64,000 bases of DNA from Nitrospirales bacterium (lineage in GTDB: Bacteria > Nitrospirota > Nitrospiria > Nitrospirales > UBA8639), in assembly GCA_021603905.1 (NCBI GenBank), contig BQIU01000013.1:1-64000 (forward strand), read 5' to 3'. Position 1 is the stretch's first letter. Every line of letters starts with the position of its first letter. The notes below the pieces were generated by a model. The model was not told where the DNA came from and made no database searches. It worked only from the letters and a program-made list of their open reading frames with translations. Both the position numbers and the translations under genes were made by a program. Shown one piece after another: positions 49,894-57,869 of this stretch.

Positions 49894-50395
49894 TAAGTCG
49901 CCTATGATTGGGCCTTTACTCTCCTCATATATCTTCCTGCCTTTCTATACGATTGTTCTTGTGTGAACAACCTACACGTTCTCTTCTTTTTGTCTAATCG
50001 GGAAATGTGAATAACGCGAAAATCTAGAGCGATAAATCATGGCGACTGATGCTTCACGTCATGTATTCCTTTACCGCTCTCAGAATCTAATTTTTTTGTT
50101 ATGGATATCTTTCTTGCTGGGACATTGGTCCTATGATAAGGTGCAGACTGCCGGTTATGGCCATTTCAAATAATTTCCGTTGTTTGAAGCGAATAATCGC
50201 GCGAAGTTAATTGATATGCCTCAGCTGGAACGTATTTGGATTTGCTATAACTATTCAACGAGTAGAATTCGTGGTTGCTCTGGGATCATTGGTGGCATGT
50301 TCCGCGAGAGACACGACAGACGGTTAAGCATATCTGAACCATCGGGATCCATCACACCATTCTAACTATAGAGCCTTGAGTAAGAAGGAGTCGTC
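49894..50395. other. intergenic stretch carrying a MITE-like element
   Basis: About 500 bp between moaA and accD. Apart from the repeat element at 50156-50249 I see no gene. The accD ribosome site AAGGAG is at 50384-50390. Confidence 0.5.
50156..50249 (+). mobile_element. MITE-like element copy 4
   Basis: 94 bp with TA on both sides. Ends TATGGCCATTTCAAATAA and GTATTTGGATTTGCTATA. It is the closest relative of copy 2 at 27053 (shared GTTTGAAG, AATCGCGCG, GCCTCAGCTGGAAC). Confidence 0.8.
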
Positions 50396-51235
50396 ATGGG
50401 ATGGTTTAAACGCCAAAAATCGACGGACGATAACGAAAAGTCATCAAAAGTAGTTGAGGGGATGTGGCTCAAATGCAACTTGTGTCGGGCAATTATCTAT
50501 GCAAAAGAAGTTGATCGAAATCTGAAGGTGTGTCCGAAATGTGATTATCATTTCCCGTTATCGGTGGAAGAGCGCATTGAGCTTCTGATCGATCAAGAGT
50601 CTCTCGAAGAATGGGACGAGGATTTGGTTCCTGAAGACCCTCTCGAATTTGTTGATACCGTTTCATATTCAGATCGGCTCTTTGCCGCGCAACAGAAAAC
50701 CGGGAAAAAAGAAGCCATTGTTGTCGGTAAATGTGCCATTGGCGGGCATAGTCTCGGTATAGGAATCTTTAATTTCCGATTTATGGGTGGAAGTATGGGG
50801 TCGGTCGTCGGTGAAAAAATTTGCCGTGGGATTGATCGTTCGTTACAAGCACGAATGCCGTTTCTGTTGATTACGACATCCGGTGGCGCTCGCATGCAGG
50901 AGGGGGCACTTTCCCTGATGCAGATGGCCAAAACAGCGTCGGCTCTTGCTCGATTTCATGAGGCTCGCCTCCCATTTTTTGTTCTGCTCACAGATCCGAC
51001 ATTTGGCGGTGTAACGGCAAGTGTGGCGATGTTAGGAGATATTATTTTAGCCGAACCTAAGGCGTTAATTGGATTTGCCGGACCTCGGGTGATTGAGCAA
51101 ACGATTAAACAGCGGTTGCCAGAGGGATTTCAACGTGCGGAGTTTCTCCTTGAGCATGGTATGATTGATCGGATTGTCCCTCGGAAAAATCTCAAGACTG
51201 AAATGCAGATGTTATTACATCACATGATGGTGTAA
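50396..51235 (+). CDS. accD: acetyl-CoA carboxylase carboxyltransferase beta subunit
   Basis: 279 residues. Zinc ribbon WLKCNLC ... VCPKCDYHFP (Cys27, 30, 46, 49), then the crotonase-like body: AIVVGKCAIGGHSLGIGIFNFRFMGGSMGSV, TTSGGARMQEGALSLMQM, LTDPTFGGVTASVA and IGFAGPRVIEQTI. With AccA it moves the carboxyl group from biotin to acetyl-CoA, the first step of fatty acid synthesis. It is followed by folC on the same strand, a common pairing. Confidence 0.96.
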   Translation: MGWFKRQKSTDDNEKSSKVVEGMWLKCNLCRAIIYAKEVDRNLKVCPKCDYHFPLSVEERIELLIDQESLEEWDEDLVPEDPLEFVDTVSYSDRLFAAQQKTGKKEAIVVGKCAIGGHSLGIGIFNFRFMGGSMGSVVGEKICRGIDRSLQARMPFLLITTSGGARMQEGALSLMQMAKTASALARFHEARLPFFVLLTDPTFGGVTASVAMLGDIILAEPKALIGFAGPRVIEQTIKQRLPEGFQRAEFLLEHGMIDRIVPRKNLKTEMQMLLHHMMV

Positions 51236-51356
51236 GAAACGACCCTCATGTGATCAGGTGTGGGTTGGCCATCTTCTTATCTGAACGCGTCATCATACGA
51301 TGCTCGCGGTATTTCAACGATAGCCTTTTTCAACGATAGCTATTTTGTGACGTGTC

Positions 51357-52640
51357 ATGGACTATAAAGATACGACGGAGTTTCTTTATAGTTTGTATCG
51401 GCATGGGATTAAGCTTGGTCTTGAGTCGATTGGATCAGCATTACACGCCTTAGGAAATCCTCAGCATCGCTACAAGACTCTACACGTTGGTGGAACAAAT
51501 GGTAAAGGTTCGACTGCGGCGATTCTGGCCAAAATTCTTCAGGTCGCAGGGTATAGAGTTGGCCTTTATACATCACCTCACCTCGTTGATTTTCGAGAAC
51601 GTATTCGGGTCAATGAACAGTTGATCTCGGAAAATCAAGTGGTTGCACTCACTCAACAGGTTCAATCAACAATTCCCATTGGCCTCACATTTTTTGAATT
51701 TACGACAGCTATCGCCTTTCAGTACTTTGCTGATGAAGCGGTCGATATTGCCGTTGTCGAAGTGGGAATGGGTGGACGGTTTGATGCGACCAATGTCCTC
51801 ACCCCTCTGGGTGTTGTGATTACTTCTATCTCCTATGATCACGAATCCTACCTCGGTTTGACACTCTCTGAAATTGCTTTTGAAAAAGCGGGTATTATTA
51901 AACCCGACACCCCAGTTATTTTGGGCGACATGCCTGTAGAAGCCGAGACTGTGATTCGAGAGGAGGCCTCTTCTCGTCAGGCGCCGTGTTATGGATTAGG
52001 AACGGAGTTTCACGTTTTCCATGAACCTGGTGAAAGGTTTCGCTATGAAGGAATCGAGACACACTTTTCTCACCTTTATTGTTCTCTCCTCGGGAATCAT
52101 CAAATGAACAATGCCGGTTGTGCCTTAGCATTATTGGAACATGTGAGTAGGAGGGGATTAAATATTCAGGAGGCAATGATACGAATGGCGCTTTCTCAGG
52201 TGGTGTGGCCGGGAAGGTTGGAGATACTGGAAGATCATCCACGTCTGATTATTGATGGGGCTCACAATCCTGCAGCAGGTAAGGTTTTGGTTGATGCCCT
52301 GGTACCGATGCTTCATAAAGATGACGCTCGACTGATTGTTGTCTTGGCCATGATGCGGGATAAAGATTGTGCCAAATTTTTGAAATTGGTGTGTCCGTTT
52401 GTCGATCACTTGATTCTGACTGAAATGTCCATGACGAGGGCAGCGACAGTGCATGAACTAAGGCAGCATGTACCAGAGGGACATTTTACGTTGAACGAAA
52501 CCCCTCAACTGGCCGAGGCTTTGAAGTTCGCGAAACAATTGGCGAAATCTTCTGATGTGATTTGCGTGACCGGTTCGTTGTTCCTGGTTGGTGAAGTGAG
52601 ACATCTCCTCAAAACTAGTCAGTCGTCCTCATCGACATGA
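51357..52640 (+). CDS. folC: folylpolyglutamate / dihydrofolate synthase
   Basis: 427 residues. VGGTNGKGSTAAILAKIL (about 44-60) is the Mur-ligase ATP loop, TSPHLVDFRERIRVN the omega loop, VVEVGMGGRFDATNVL the adenine-binding motif, and IIDGAHNPAAG begins the C-terminal domain. It adds glutamate to folates in the cytoplasm. lptD begins in its stop (ATGA), so an accD-folC-lptD operon is likely. Two TTTCAACGATAGC repeats stand just before it (51312-51339), meaning unknown. Confidence 0.94.
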   Translation: MDYKDTTEFLYSLYRHGIKLGLESIGSALHALGNPQHRYKTLHVGGTNGKGSTAAILAKILQVAGYRVGLYTSPHLVDFRERIRVNEQLISENQVVALTQQVQSTIPIGLTFFEFTTAIAFQYFADEAVDIAVVEVGMGGRFDATNVLTPLGVVITSISYDHESYLGLTLSEIAFEKAGIIKPDTPVILGDMPVEAETVIREEASSRQAPCYGLGTEFHVFHEPGERFRYEGIETHFSHLYCSLLGNHQMNNAGCALALLEHVSRRGLNIQEAMIRMALSQVVWPGRLEILEDHPRLIIDGAHNPAAGKVLVDALVPMLHKDDARLIVVLAMMRDKDCAKFLKLVCPFVDHLILTEMSMTRAATVHELRQHVPEGHFTLNETPQLAEALKFAKQLAKSSDVICVTGSLFLVGEVRHLLKTSQSSSST

Positions 52641-54883
52641 GTATTCTTGTGAGCTGTAGATTGAGGTATTTTCGACATTGGTTTTCTGTGATGGCGGTGT
52701 TGGTCAGTCTTTTCTTTTCCGTACAGGTGAGAGCACAAGAGACAAGTCCAGAGTCCGCGCAGCAGTCCTCCTCTGCGTCTTCTCCTGTCGAGCTTACCGC
52801 TGACAAGCTTGACTATAATCAGGCAACAGAAGTCTATGACGCCGAGGGATCGGTCGTCGTCATTCAAGGTCCCATTCGTCTCACGGCAGATCATGTCACG
52901 CTCCATAAACTTTCTGGAGATTTATTCGCCGAGGGGCACGTGTATCTGCGCGATCGGAATACGGATGTGTGGTCTGAGCAGTTAGACTTGAATCTCAACA
53001 CCGAAGCCGGGGTTATTACCGATGGAGATGTCTTTATGCGAGAGAAAAATTCCTTCATCACCGGGCAACGACTTCGTAGATTTTCAGAAACACACTATCG
53101 CGCTCAAGATGGATCGTTTACCAACTGTGATGCAAAAGACGGAGAGGTGCCCGCATGGCGGTTTACGTTTCAGGATATGGACTTCGATTGGGATGACAGT
53201 CTTTATGGAAAAGGTGTCTGGTTTAACATTAATGATGTTCCGATTATCCCCCTTCCCACTTTTCGTTACCCTCTAGGAAGTAACCGAAAAACTGGATTAT
53301 TGATTCCATCAGTCGGAGTCGACAATGTGTTTGGATTTCGCTACCAACAAAGTTTTTTTTGGGCGATCAACCCTAGTCAGGATGTGACCGTGTCTCCGCT
53401 CATTCTCAGCAAACGTGGAGGAGGAAGTGATTTTGAATACCGGTATATTCTTAATCAGCGGTCTCAAGGTAGCTGGTTGGTCAGTACCTTATACGATACT
53501 CAGCAAAGTCGGGGGCGTGCCGATATCAATGGTGTTCATATTCAGGAAGTGAATCCAGACCTTTCTGTGAAATTGTTGGTCAATTATTCTACAGATCGTT
53601 CGTTCTTGCAGGATTTGAGTAGTGCTGGAACTCTTCGGGCGTTGCCCAGCCAAGAATCGCTCTTGAATATTAATCAACGATTGGATCATGGAAGCTTGTA
53701 TCTCCTTGGGCAATATCTTCAACCATTAGAAACTGGTGGGAGCATGACATTTCAACGCTTTCCCCAGATTGGACATATATTCCCAAGTTATTCGGTGTTT
53801 GGGAGTCCGCTCGCCGTAGGAATGGATTCCACGTTTGTCCACTTTTTTAGAGAAGAAGGCTTTCAAGTTAGTCGTATGGATTTTTTGCCAGGTGCGTCGC
53901 TGAATGGTCTTCATCTTGGAAATGTGTTGGGTATTAAGCCGCAAGTGAAATTTCGAGAAGTAGCCTATACACGAGGGCAGACGTCAAAAAAGGTACAAAG
54001 TCGAGAAACCTTTTGGGCGGCGCTGGAGGCGTACACACATTTGTCCAAACGCTTTAGGCTTGATGAGCAGACACGACTTCGTCATTCAATTGAACCGCGC
54101 GTTATCTACGAGTTTGTTCCTCCAACCGATCAGTCTGAACTTGTGCTGATTGATGCAACGGATGATCTTATCAAAAAAAGTCTGGTAACGTATTCGTTGA
54201 ATTCGCGATTAAGTGAACAGAGTATGACTGGTGGATCTGGCACATGGCTTGATTTGCTAGTTGCGCAAAGTTATCACGTTGGCGATCCACCACCTCTTGC
54301 TAAGCAGTTTTCTGATATTTGGGGACGTGCCACGTTCAATAGACCTGTGAGTTTTACGCAAGTGTTCTCAGATTTCCAAGTTGCAGTTGATGCATTTTAC
54401 GACCCAAATCGTTCAAATTTCAGTCAATGGAATACCGATTTTCGACTACAAGCCAACCAATCTTGGTACGTTGAAGTTGGTCAGCGATTTACGCGTGCTG
54501 GCGCACGAGTGAGACGGGGTGATATTTGGAATTCTATTTCGTTCAATGAGGTCTTGGTTCCTCAACCAAAAATATCATTTTTGACTGCAGGAGGTGCAGT
54601 TCGGTTACCGATGGGACTGTCCGTTGGGGCGAAAGTGTATCGTGATATTCGAACAAATCAGAACTCTGAACTTGATATAGTCGGACTCTATCAAAACCCT
54701 TGTCGGTGTTTTTCCTTCGGATTGTATTACATTGAATTTCCGGATCGAACACAGTTTAATTTTCTATTTAGTCTCACCGGTTTATGGACTGGGGCAGGAA
54801 TCGGACAGGAGTTAATGAGCACAATTTTGGGGCCATTGTTCATTGGTGACGACAGGGGTGTTCCATGGTCCTCTCGTCGTTAA
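52637..54883 (+). CDS. lptD: LPS-assembly outer-membrane protein
   Basis: 748 residues. Signal peptide with FSVMAVLVSLFFSVQVRAQ; then an OstA/LptA-like beta-jellyroll (VELTADKLDYNQATEVYDAEG ... LTADHVTLHKLSGDLFAEG), and a large C-terminal beta-barrel. Cysteines in NCDAKDGE and the C-terminal NPCRCFSFGLYYIE are at the places where LptD forms its interdomain disulfides. It puts lipopolysaccharide into the outer leaflet, showing that the host makes LPS. It overlaps folC by 4 bases and the next gene by 19. Confidence 0.92.
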   Translation: MSILVSCRLRYFRHWFSVMAVLVSLFFSVQVRAQETSPESAQQSSSASSPVELTADKLDYNQATEVYDAEGSVVVIQGPIRLTADHVTLHKLSGDLFAEGHVYLRDRNTDVWSEQLDLNLNTEAGVITDGDVFMREKNSFITGQRLRRFSETHYRAQDGSFTNCDAKDGEVPAWRFTFQDMDFDWDDSLYGKGVWFNINDVPIIPLPTFRYPLGSNRKTGLLIPSVGVDNVFGFRYQQSFFWAINPSQDVTVSPLILSKRGGGSDFEYRYILNQRSQGSWLVSTLYDTQQSRGRADINGVHIQEVNPDLSVKLLVNYSTDRSFLQDLSSAGTLRALPSQESLLNINQRLDHGSLYLLGQYLQPLETGGSMTFQRFPQIGHIFPSYSVFGSPLAVGMDSTFVHFFREEGFQVSRMDFLPGASLNGLHLGNVLGIKPQVKFREVAYTRGQTSKKVQSRETFWAALEAYTHLSKRFRLDEQTRLRHSIEPRVIYEFVPPTDQSELVLIDATDDLIKKSLVTYSLNSRLSEQSMTGGSGTWLDLLVAQSYHVGDPPPLAKQFSDIWGRATFNRPVSFTQVFSDFQVAVDAFYDPNRSNFSQWNTDFRLQANQSWYVEVGQRFTRAGARVRRGDIWNSISFNEVLVPQPKISFLTAGGAVRLPMGLSVGAKVYRDIRTNQNSELDIVGLYQNPCRCFSFGLYYIEFPDRTQFNFLFSLTGLWTGAGIGQELMSTILGPLFIGDDRGVPWSSRR

Positions 54884-55569
54884 ACAGCATGATTAATCCT
54901 GAGGTGAGATATGATGTTGTGACAAGCAATGTTCTGCAACAGATTGCCATAGGTGTGATCGTCAATTTGAGTTTCTTAATGGTTTACCCTTTTTCAACTG
55001 TTTGGTCTCAAGAGCGTATCACTGACCAAGTCGCAGTCACCGTAAATAAGGGGCGAGTATTGGGCATTCACCGTGGAGAAGGTATTGCTCGTATTCCATT
55101 GGCTGCAGGGGAAGATATCGTCGATATTCAAGCGAAAGGTGTGACGGGTTTTGTGCAAACGTCACTTCGACTGCTTGGGTATTCCGGCACGATGCAACGT
55201 TGGAGCCCACTAGAATTAGAAGTGTCTGAACAGGTTGTGAAGTCGTACGTCACTCCACGATTGATTCTGGTTGTCGGTGAACAACGAATTTATGGTTTTC
55301 AGGGAGAAATTGGTCGATGGAAGGTTCAGGAGCTTCGTCCTCGGGAAACGCTTCAACAAGTCATCGTGAGGGATCATGTTGCTGTACTGGTTACTGCAAA
55401 TCAAGCCTTGGGATTTTCTGCATTTACCGGCGGATTTTTCTCTAAAGACCTGCCTCATTCCCAAGATATTATTACAAGCCATGCGAACGATAATATTATC
55501 ATCCTGACTTTCAATGATAGGCAATTACTCTTCAGGTCAGGTCTTGCTATTTGGGCAGAACTACGATGA
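54865..55569 (+). CDS. hypothetical secreted/anchored protein downstream of lptD
   Basis: 234 residues overlapping the end of lptD by 19 bases. A hydrophobic stretch at about 26-45 (IAIGVIVNLSFLMVYPFSTV) is an internal signal or anchor, so a start at the second Met (residue 9) is possible. The rest is beta-rich: VAVTVNKGRVLGIHRGEG, LILVVGEQRIYGFQGEIGRW and IIILTFNDRQLLFRSG look like repeated strands of a propeller-like fold. No known family recognised. The overlap suggests it is made with LptD. Confidence 0.65.
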   Translation: MVLSSLNSMINPEVRYDVVTSNVLQQIAIGVIVNLSFLMVYPFSTVWSQERITDQVAVTVNKGRVLGIHRGEGIARIPLAAGEDIVDIQAKGVTGFVQTSLRLLGYSGTMQRWSPLELEVSEQVVKSYVTPRLILVVGEQRIYGFQGEIGRWKVQELRPRETLQQVIVRDHVAVLVTANQALGFSAFTGGFFSKDLPHSQDIITSHANDNIIILTFNDRQLLFRSGLAIWAELR

Positions 55570-55674
55570 GCTAATAGGAAGTCAACATGCGAGAGGGAAA
55601 CCATATAAAGGAATCAGCCGACTATTTATTAGTCTGACACATTTCATATTTCAAAAGTCTCGAACTGGAAGGAG

Positions 55675-55923
55675 TTAGTTGGAGGAGAGGGTGTTATTCG
55701 TGAGGCCTGCCTGGGTAAGTCCTGGGTAATCAACTCCGATAGGGTTGGTCGAGCAATGGGCTCCCCACCATTCAACAACTTCATGCAAAAATGGATCTTC
55801 TGGACCAGTAGCGAAGAGATGCCCATAGAGATACCCTGTTTTCGTATCAAACAATATGAAAATGGGCATTGAGGTTTTTTCTGGCACCATGGTCTCCTTC
55901 GTCAAATCAGGAATGAATCGCAT
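55675..55923 (-). CDS. small hypothetical protein
   Basis: 82 residues on the minus strand. IPDLTKETMVPEKTSMPIFI then LFDTKTGYLYGHLFATGPEDPFLHEVVEWWGAHC has a plausible folded composition, but I recognise no family and codon evidence is slight. A second short frame (55946-56137) lies just upstream and could form a pair with it. Treat as tentative. Confidence 0.38.
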   Translation of the reverse strand: MRFIPDLTKETMVPEKTSMPIFILFDTKTGYLYGHLFATGPEDPFLHEVVEWWGAHCSTNPIGVDYPGLTQAGLTNNTLSSN

Positions 55924-55945
55924 ACCCTGTTTTTCCTGAGGTCTA

Positions 55946-56137
55946 TCAATCCTTTCGGTCGGTCTTGTTTACTTCTTGAGTTCTCTGAGCACTCAGTTCA
56001 TCAAATATATATGGAATCATGAAGAGTGTAAGTTTCTCCTTGTTTTCCTGAATCAGAGAGGTGAGCTTGGTGATTCGACGGTCAGAGTGCCTTGAATTGT
56101 CTGGGAATTCTTGCTGGCGACTTGACCTTTGTTGCAT
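55946..56137 (-). CDS. small hypothetical protein, tentative
   Basis: 63 residues, minus strand, 22 bases upstream of the frame at 55675-55923. The middle, ITKLTSLIQENKEKLTLFMI, reads like a helix. No ribosome site of note and no family resemblance, so it may be chance. Confidence 0.28.
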   Translation of the reverse strand: MQQRSSRQQEFPDNSRHSDRRITKLTSLIQENKEKLTLFMIPYIFDELSAQRTQEVNKTDRKD

Positions 56138-56224
56138 AAATAATGTTAGCTATCTTGCTATTAGTGTTGTTTTGATTAAGAATTTAGAGAGTTGCTGTGA
56201 AAAGAATCGAAATTAGGAGGGTTT

Positions 56225-57688
56225 ATGGGCTCCTCTGACACACACGCGGCCACGCAAAATCTTTCGCATGCACAGATCTTGCTCGTTGAAGACGAAAAAG
56301 ATGTTCGAGAAGCCCTTAGTGCGCAACTTCAGGATGAAGGCCATCATGTGGTCGAAGCTGAGTCGGGAACCGAGGCGTTCTCTCTGTTGCAACAATCGCC
56401 GTTCGATATTCTTCTCACTGATGTGATGGTCCCCGGCATTAATGGCATTGAACTTGTTGAACAGATTGCAGATCTGCCATCGCAACCGGTCACGATTGTC
56501 ATGACAGGCTTTGGATCTGTGGAGATGGCAGTGAAGGCTATCAAAGCTGGAGCCTTTGATTTTTTGCAGAAACCCTTTTCCGTTGAAGTGCTCAGCGCGA
56601 CGATCGAAAGTGCGCTACGCGTTCAATCTTTACGAAATGAAAATGTCGAGTTACGTCGAACAGTTAAAGGCCAATTTGGATTAGGGAATCTCATTAGTTC
56701 GAGCGAGGTGATGAAGGAAGTATTTCGACTCATTGAATGTGTCGCAGATGCTGAAAGTACAGTATTAATTCTCGGAGAAAGTGGGACTGGAAAGGAGTTG
56801 ATTGCCCAAACAACACACTTCCATAGTAATCGCAGAAAAGGGTGTTTGATCCCAGTCAATTGTGGAGCGATTCCGGAAGCATTGCTTGAAAGTGAATTGT
56901 TTGGTCATGAAAAAGGGGCTTTCACTGGGGCGGTAGCCACGAGGGTTGGACGATTTGAATTGGCAGCTGGTGGGACCATTTTTCTTGATGAAATCGGGGA
57001 TTTAAGCCCACCATTGCAGGTAAAAATACTCCGTGTGTTACAAGAAAAAACTTTTGAGCGTGTGGGGGGCACTCGAACGTACAAGGCCGATGCCAGGGTG
57101 ATTGCTGCAACCAATCAAGATTTGGAAGAGTTGGTTGCGAACAAACAATTTCGAGAAGATCTCTACTATCGACTCAATGTGGTCCCAATCGTAGTTCCGC
57201 CTTTACGACATCGTTCAGAAGATATTCCGTTGTTGATTGAGCATTTCATGAATATATTTAATGAGAGACGATCGTCAAAATTAACGGGAATTTCTCCAGA
57301 GGCGATGACATTGCTTTGTAGCTATCAATGGCCTGGAAATGTTCGAGAACTGGGAAATATCATTGAACGGATGGCCATTTTGAAACGCGATGGGCAAATT
57401 GATCTGGCTGACCTCCCTGAGAAAATTCGATCTCCGCATGCCGTGTCAGCAGCCAATGTCTCTGCCGCTATTCCAGTTGGCGGGATCAATCTCTCAGGTA
57501 CAGTTGAAGAATTCGAAAATCGCTTGATTATTGAAGCACTTGAACGAACGAATTGGGTCAAAAGTAAAGCGGCTCAATTACTCCATATCAATCGTACGAC
57601 CTTGATTGAAAAACTTAAAAAGAAATCCTTAGCCGAAATTGTAGCGAATCGAACCGGACAAGAGACGAAGTCCGTCACTTCCTTTTAA
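56225..57688 (+). CDS. sigma-54-dependent response regulator, NtrC family
   Basis: 487 residues. Receiver domain with LLVEDEKDV, the phospho-acceptor in ILLTDVMVPG (Asp66) and FLQKPF. AAA+ domain: Walker A GESGTGKELIAQ, the sigma-54 contact loop EKGAFTGAVATRVGRFE, and IFLDEIGDL. Fis-type helix-turn-helix at the end (NWVKSKAAQLLHINRTTLIEKLKKK). It turns on sigma-54 promoters when phosphorylated. AGGAGG lies four bases before the ATG, a tight spacing. Its place ahead of the flagellar regulators and rod genes suggests a master regulator of FlrA/FleQ or FlrC kind, but the target is unproven. Confidence 0.93.
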   Translation: MGSSDTHAATQNLSHAQILLVEDEKDVREALSAQLQDEGHHVVEAESGTEAFSLLQQSPFDILLTDVMVPGINGIELVEQIADLPSQPVTIVMTGFGSVEMAVKAIKAGAFDFLQKPFSVEVLSATIESALRVQSLRNENVELRRTVKGQFGLGNLISSSEVMKEVFRLIECVADAESTVLILGESGTGKELIAQTTHFHSNRRKGCLIPVNCGAIPEALLESELFGHEKGAFTGAVATRVGRFELAAGGTIFLDEIGDLSPPLQVKILRVLQEKTFERVGGTRTYKADARVIAATNQDLEELVANKQFREDLYYRLNVVPIVVPPLRHRSEDIPLLIEHFMNIFNERRSSKLTGISPEAMTLLCSYQWPGNVRELGNIIERMAILKRDGQIDLADLPEKIRSPHAVSAANVSAAIPVGGINLSGTVEEFENRLIIEALERTNWVKSKAAQLLHINRTTLIEKLKKKSLAEIVANRTGQETKSVTSF

Positions 57689-57772
57689 TCTACTTGATAT
57701 TTTCCAGCCCTTCGACTTCTGCCTTTTTCTCTCATATTTCCATTCCCTAAAAAGACGATGTTTTGACCTTAC

Positions 57773-57788
57773 CGTCAAGCATTTGACG
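57773..57788 (+). promoter_or_regulatory. palindrome upstream of the TPR gene
   Basis: CGTCAA-GCAT-TTGACG, a perfect 6-bp inverted repeat, with a wider GACGATG (57754-57760) and CATCGTC (57796-57802) pair around it. Possibly an operator or a hairpin; no binding protein known. Confidence 0.4.
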
Positions 57789-57869
57789 AAAAAGTCATCG
57801 TCGTTCCTCATTGGTCATTTCATATATTTGTCCGTGTTTCCAATATGTTGACTCGCATAATGAGCTTGA

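Noticed and set aside
51310-51340. Two TTTCAACGATAGC words just before folC
   Set aside because: A short tandem repeat only; no evidence for an operator or element.
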